This document shows positions 61,448-64,000 of a DNA stretch of 64,000 nucleotides, piece by piece. The notes below the pieces were generated by a model that did not search any database, was not told where the DNA came from, and was given only the letters and a program-made list of their open reading frames with translations. Origin of the DNA: Leptolyngbya sp. FACHB-321 (GTDB lineage: Bacteria; Cyanobacteriota; Cyanobacteriia; Leptolyngbyales; Leptolyngbyaceae). The stretch's first letter is position 1. Each line of letters starts with the position of its first letter. Position numbers and translations under genes: made by a program. The stretch covers positions 62,001 through 126,000 of the forward strand of contig NZ_JACJPI010000064.1 in assembly GCF_014695975.1 (NCBI RefSeq), written 5' to 3'.

Positions 61448-62170
61448 GTGTCTGACAATAACTCCAGCAGCAAGCAACCGTGGATTATTGCAATTGCATT
61501 AGTCGCCATTCCTGCCTTTGCCTCGATCGCTGTAGAGTGGGTCAAAAAGCCACATCAGCCTACACAGCAAGCTTCCACCTCAATTCCAGCACCGTCTGCT
61601 ACAAACTCACCATCTTCTTCTCCGAAAGAAATTGCTAAAGAATGGCGACAGAAAGCTCGTCAAATATTGCCCCCAAGGTCTGGCAAATTGGATCATGCAA
61701 AAGGGCTCGTTAATGTGGAGACATTGGGACTTAACGAACGTAACATAATTATTGAAGCAACCTTTTACAATCCTTATGACACTGATATCGGAGATTGGTC
61801 GTATGGGTTTGTATTTCGTAGAATTCAAAAGTCAGATGTATCTGATACCTTCGATTTATTTGTTCAGTCTAACAACAGCTCCTATGTTCTTCACAATTCA
61901 CGTCAAGAAGGATATCGAGCAGCGAAAGAGGCTGGTAGTGTTCCTAATTTAGATCTATCTCCTCACGGTTCTAATAAGATCAGTGCATATATCAAGGACG
62001 GTGAGGCTCTACTCTTTGTTAATGATAAATATATCAAGACTTTAGATGTTTCATCATTGACCGCTAATGGTGATGTTGGAGTTGCGGCTAATTTTAATGT
62101 TGAGGGTATACAGGGTAAATCAACTCGTTATCTTGATCTAGTAGTTTACTCACTCAATGCTGTTGAATAG
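61448..62170 (+). CDS. Membrane-anchored protein with lectin-like beta domain
   Basis: About 240 residues from GTG at 61448, which has AAGGAAAG 6 bases before it; the frame extends to 61430. A single N-terminal TM (about 13-31, IIAIALVAIPAFASIAVEW) is followed by a Pro/Ser/Thr linker and a beta-sandwich-like domain (about 85-240): IIIEATFYNPYD, WSYGFVFRR and LFVNDKYIKTLDVSSL, ending YLDLVVYSLN. The pattern resembles concanavalin/LamG or DUF1080-type glucanase-like folds in cyanobacteria. No catalytic residues are evident. The base composition is AT-richer than the neighbours. Confidence 0.7.
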   Translation: MSDNNSSSKQPWIIAIALVAIPAFASIAVEWVKKPHQPTQQASTSIPAPSATNSPSSSPKEIAKEWRQKARQILPPRSGKLDHAKGLVNVETLGLNERNIIIEATFYNPYDTDIGDWSYGFVFRRIQKSDVSDTFDLFVQSNNSSYVLHNSRQEGYRAAKEAGSVPNLDLSPHGSNKISAYIKDGEALLFVNDKYIKTLDVSSLTANGDVGVAANFNVEGIQGKSTRYLDLVVYSLNAVE

Positions 62171-62353
62171 CAATTTCAAATTCCTAGTGAGTGGCACAAC
62201 ATAACAAACCCAATGTATTCGACCGCCGAAAAGTTGTCTGTAAGCGTTCAGGGTTGTCTGCGGCAGGTAATTAGGAACGTTAGACCCTGCTTCCAATTAC
62301 ACATTTTTCTTTCAGTCATATACTTTCCGTTCCCGAAAAAGAGGAGGCTAATT

Positions 62354-63088
62354 ATGACTACAGCTAAAAAGGTTCTTACCATTGCTGCGTCCCAGTTAGG
62401 AATATCCGAGAGTCCAGTCGGTACGAACCGTGTTAAGTACAACGAATGGTATGGGATCAACGGTATTCCCTGGTGTGCGACCTTTGTCAGTTGGGTGCTT
62501 GATAAAGCTGGATTAACCGAGCTTCGAGGGGTGCAAAACGAACGCGGTGCTGCCTATTGCCCCTATATTGAGAAGTATTATCGCCAGCAAGGGCGATGGC
62601 AAAGTATGCCACAGGTTGGTGCAATCGTTTTGTTTGATTGGGATGGTGATGGGACATCCGATCACATTGGTTTTGTGGAACGCGTGATAAACCAAAGTGA
62701 AGTAATTACTATCGAAGGCAATACCTCGGCTAGCAACAATAGCAATGGTGGGCAAGTTCAACTCCGATCACGCTATTCATATCAGATTCGCGGCTACGGA
62801 ATACCTCTCTATCAAGGTGAGAATGGTCCATTGGATCTGAATGAGCTGTCTTATGAGGAACTTGGGGAGCCTCAACTTTATCTCACCTCACCGCTGATTA
62901 ATGGAGTGATTGTCAAGCACGTTCAACAACGCTTGCTTCAGTTGGGTTATTCAGTTGGAGTAGATGGTCCCGACGGTTGGTATGGAAGTGATACTGAAGC
63001 CGCAGTGAAGCTTTTCCAAGAAGCGAAAGGGCTGGAAGCGGACGGTTGGGTTGGTCGGGATACATGGACGGCTCTCTTTAAGGTTTAG
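62354..63088 (+). CDS. CHAP-type amidase/endopeptidase with peptidoglycan-binding domain
   Basis: A 244-residue protein from ATG at 62354, which has GAGGAGG just upstream; the longer frame from 62213 is rejected. A CHAP/NlpC-like catalytic domain (about 5-150) has the Cys in GIPWCATFVSWVLDKAGL and the His in TSDHIGFVERV with a Glu-Gly-Asn (IEGNTSA) near the third position. A C-terminal PG_binding_1 repeat (about 185-244) reads VIVKHVQQRLLQLGYSVGVDGPDGWYG...QEAKGLEADGWVG. No signal peptide is present. It is of the type seen in phage endolysins and in cyanobacterial cell-wall enzymes. Confidence 0.9.
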   Translation: MTTAKKVLTIAASQLGISESPVGTNRVKYNEWYGINGIPWCATFVSWVLDKAGLTELRGVQNERGAAYCPYIEKYYRQQGRWQSMPQVGAIVLFDWDGDGTSDHIGFVERVINQSEVITIEGNTSASNNSNGGQVQLRSRYSYQIRGYGIPLYQGENGPLDLNELSYEELGEPQLYLTSPLINGVIVKHVQQRLLQLGYSVGVDGPDGWYGSDTEAAVKLFQEAKGLEADGWVGRDTWTALFKV

Positions 63089-63446
63089 CCTATTACGACA
63101 TTGGAAGGGTGAAACCCACTAGTGAGGTTGCCAAAATCATCTGCCGCCGCTACATAATGCCGTTAGCCGGCCTTGGTCGAGCGCTCGAGCACTAAGTTGC
63201 CGTTAGTGTTTCAGCTCTACTGGATATCTAAGTTTTGGCTTGTTTTGTTCTAAACTTTGCTCGTATCATAGGTTTGAGCTATGAAGTTCGAGTGGGATGA
63301 GTGACAGATCGCGCTTAGAGCTTTACTCCTTCTGTACCATCACACTAATGTATGCCTTTGAAGCCAGGCGATCGCAGCAATAGTAAACCTTGCCAGGTTC
63401 TTAGCCATCAGCTTTCTGATCATCCTTAACTACTAATGGCTTGCTG
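63089..63446. other. Gap between the CHAP gene and the right-edge membrane gene
   Basis: About 360 bases without a supported gene. The palindrome TCGAGCGCTCGA lies near 63177-63188 but is isolated. The two flanking genes are convergent. Confidence 0.35.
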
Positions 63447-64000
63447 CTAGAAGGTGCTAGAAAATAATTGTTTGCCCCACCGTCCCAGCGCTAAGCCCAC
63501 TAGGGAGACACTGCTGAGAATAAGAAAGGTGTTGGGCTTCCCAAACAGTTTGATTAGGTCATTTCTTGCACCCGCGATCGCTTCAGGTAAGGTCATTGCC
63601 AAAATGCCCGCGATCGCACCCATGCCTGCGCTACCTAAGATGCTGGACAGGCTCATTGTCTTTGCCCATAGGAACGCGGCTGCTACGCTGATGATGCTTG
63701 CGATCGCCAGGCTGGCAAACCCCGGCACCGTCCAAGCCAAAAAAACAACCATCGCAAATGCAGTTGCCAATTGCCCTTCTGGAATGCCAAACACGCTACC
63801 CACAAAGGCATTGGCAAGTCCTCCAGCTAAACCACTGCTAAGTGTCCACGTGATCACTGGAGGCAGCATCAAGAGCTTTGCCAAAGTGAGGGCAAAGGCA
63901 AACGGCAGCACGATCGCTTGTGCCCAAGACGGCGTGTAAGCGAGTAAAAAGCCAACTAGCAGATACCACAGAAAATTGAGCGCCAGCCAGCTAAACGGAA
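63447..64000 (-). CDS. Polytopic membrane protein, 5' end outside window
   Basis: The frame is open from the right edge to the stop at 63447 (at least 184 residues), so the internal GTG at 63911 is not the true start. It is very hydrophobic, with about five to six predicted TM helices (for example NFLWYLLVGFLLAYTP, GLAGGLANAFVGSVFG, MVVFLAWTVPGFASLAIASI) and a short basic tail ending GRWGKQLFSSTF. A plus-strand frame over the same DNA (63454-63939) is a shadow. I do not recognise the family; it may be the membrane end of a larger protein. Confidence 0.7.
   Translation of the reverse strand, partial: PFSWLALNFLWYLLVGFLLAYTPSWAQAIVLPFAFALTLAKLLMLPPVITWTLSSGLAGGLANAFVGSVFGIPEGQLATAFAMVVFLAWTVPGFASLAIASIISVAAAFLWAKTMSLSSILGSAGMGAIAGILAMTLPEAIAGARNDLIKLFGKPNTFLILSSVSLVGLALGRWGKQLFSSTF

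Noticed and set aside
63177-63188. Isolated palindrome TCGAGCGCTCGA
   Set aside because: It is only 12 bases, with no promoter, T tract or second copy nearby to support a function.
63454-63939. 161-codon plus-strand frame at the right edge
   Set aside because: It lies over a strongly hydrophobic minus-strand frame that is open to the window edge. The plus-strand translation is Ala/Pro/Lys-rich, as expected for a shadow of membrane-protein codons.

Overview
The window looks like chromosomal DNA of a cyanobacterium. The HIP1 octamer GCGATCGC and its core CGATCG occur throughout, inside and between genes. The gene content also fits: many PAS/GAF sensor kinases, a CHASE2 kinase beside a FecR-domain protein, a CHAT-TPR protein beside a haemagglutinin-type exoprotein, a Uma2 endonuclease, a SmtA-type metallothionein, and purine-rich minisatellite-like repeats of the kind seen in filamentous species. 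I cannot name the genus. No rRNA, tRNA, CRISPR array, complete insertion sequence or prophage was found.

Layout. (1) 1-7839 is a signalling block on the plus strand: a histidine kinase cut by the window edge, a lone receiver, a GGDEF-EAL protein whose N-terminal HisKA-like domain has Tyr in place of the phospho-accepting His, a small unknown protein, and a FecR-domain protein overlapping a CHASE2 histidine kinase. (2) 8021-17697, minus strand: a DUF1206 membrane protein, the CHAT-TPR/exoprotein pair, a PLP dehydratase and a full-length Ada. (3) 18132-24506: a PAS kinase preceded by a 22-bp-period direct repeat, a metallothionein with a SmtB-like operator, and a regulator-adaptor-permease-ATPase efflux cluster with a palindrome in front of the regulator. 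(4) 24953-34937: metabolic and membrane genes (DUF39 homocysteine-biosynthesis protein, UbiH-like hydroxylase, VTT-domain protein, GH116 glycosidase, Dus), several small genes and a truncated RelE/ParE toxin. (5) 35197-51620: secreted proteins of unknown role, a coiled-coil/TPR membrane protein, Uma2, pyrF, a phosphoribosyltransferase, a family 4 uracil-DNA glycosylase, a TM-helix channel-like protein, an HK-like protein with a decayed ATPase domain, and a TsaC/Sua5 protein. (6) 51947-64000: a 1487-residue hybrid kinase, a DUF2993 protein, a protein made of two tandem ~98-residue repeats, a radical SAM protein, and an AT-richer stretch with a lectin-like secreted protein and a CHAP/peptidoglycan-binding protein, ending in a membrane protein cut by the right edge.

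Repeats are the second theme. A MITE-like element with TA-flanked imperfect inverted ends is present in two full copies and one fragment. A purine/pyrimidine repeat family fills gaps between operon genes and has also entered coding sequence, with four in-frame insertions in the GH116 gene alone. A third family (36035-36280 and 60752-60974) is built from ~21-bp units and keeps an open reading frame in both copies.

The most promising leads are the Tyr-substituted HisKA fused to a degenerate GGDEF and intact EAL beside two kinases with paralogous HisKA domains, the ORF-preserving dispersed repeat, the exported CHAT-TPR/exoprotein operon, and several candidate operators. All function assignments come from reading motifs; no database search was run.
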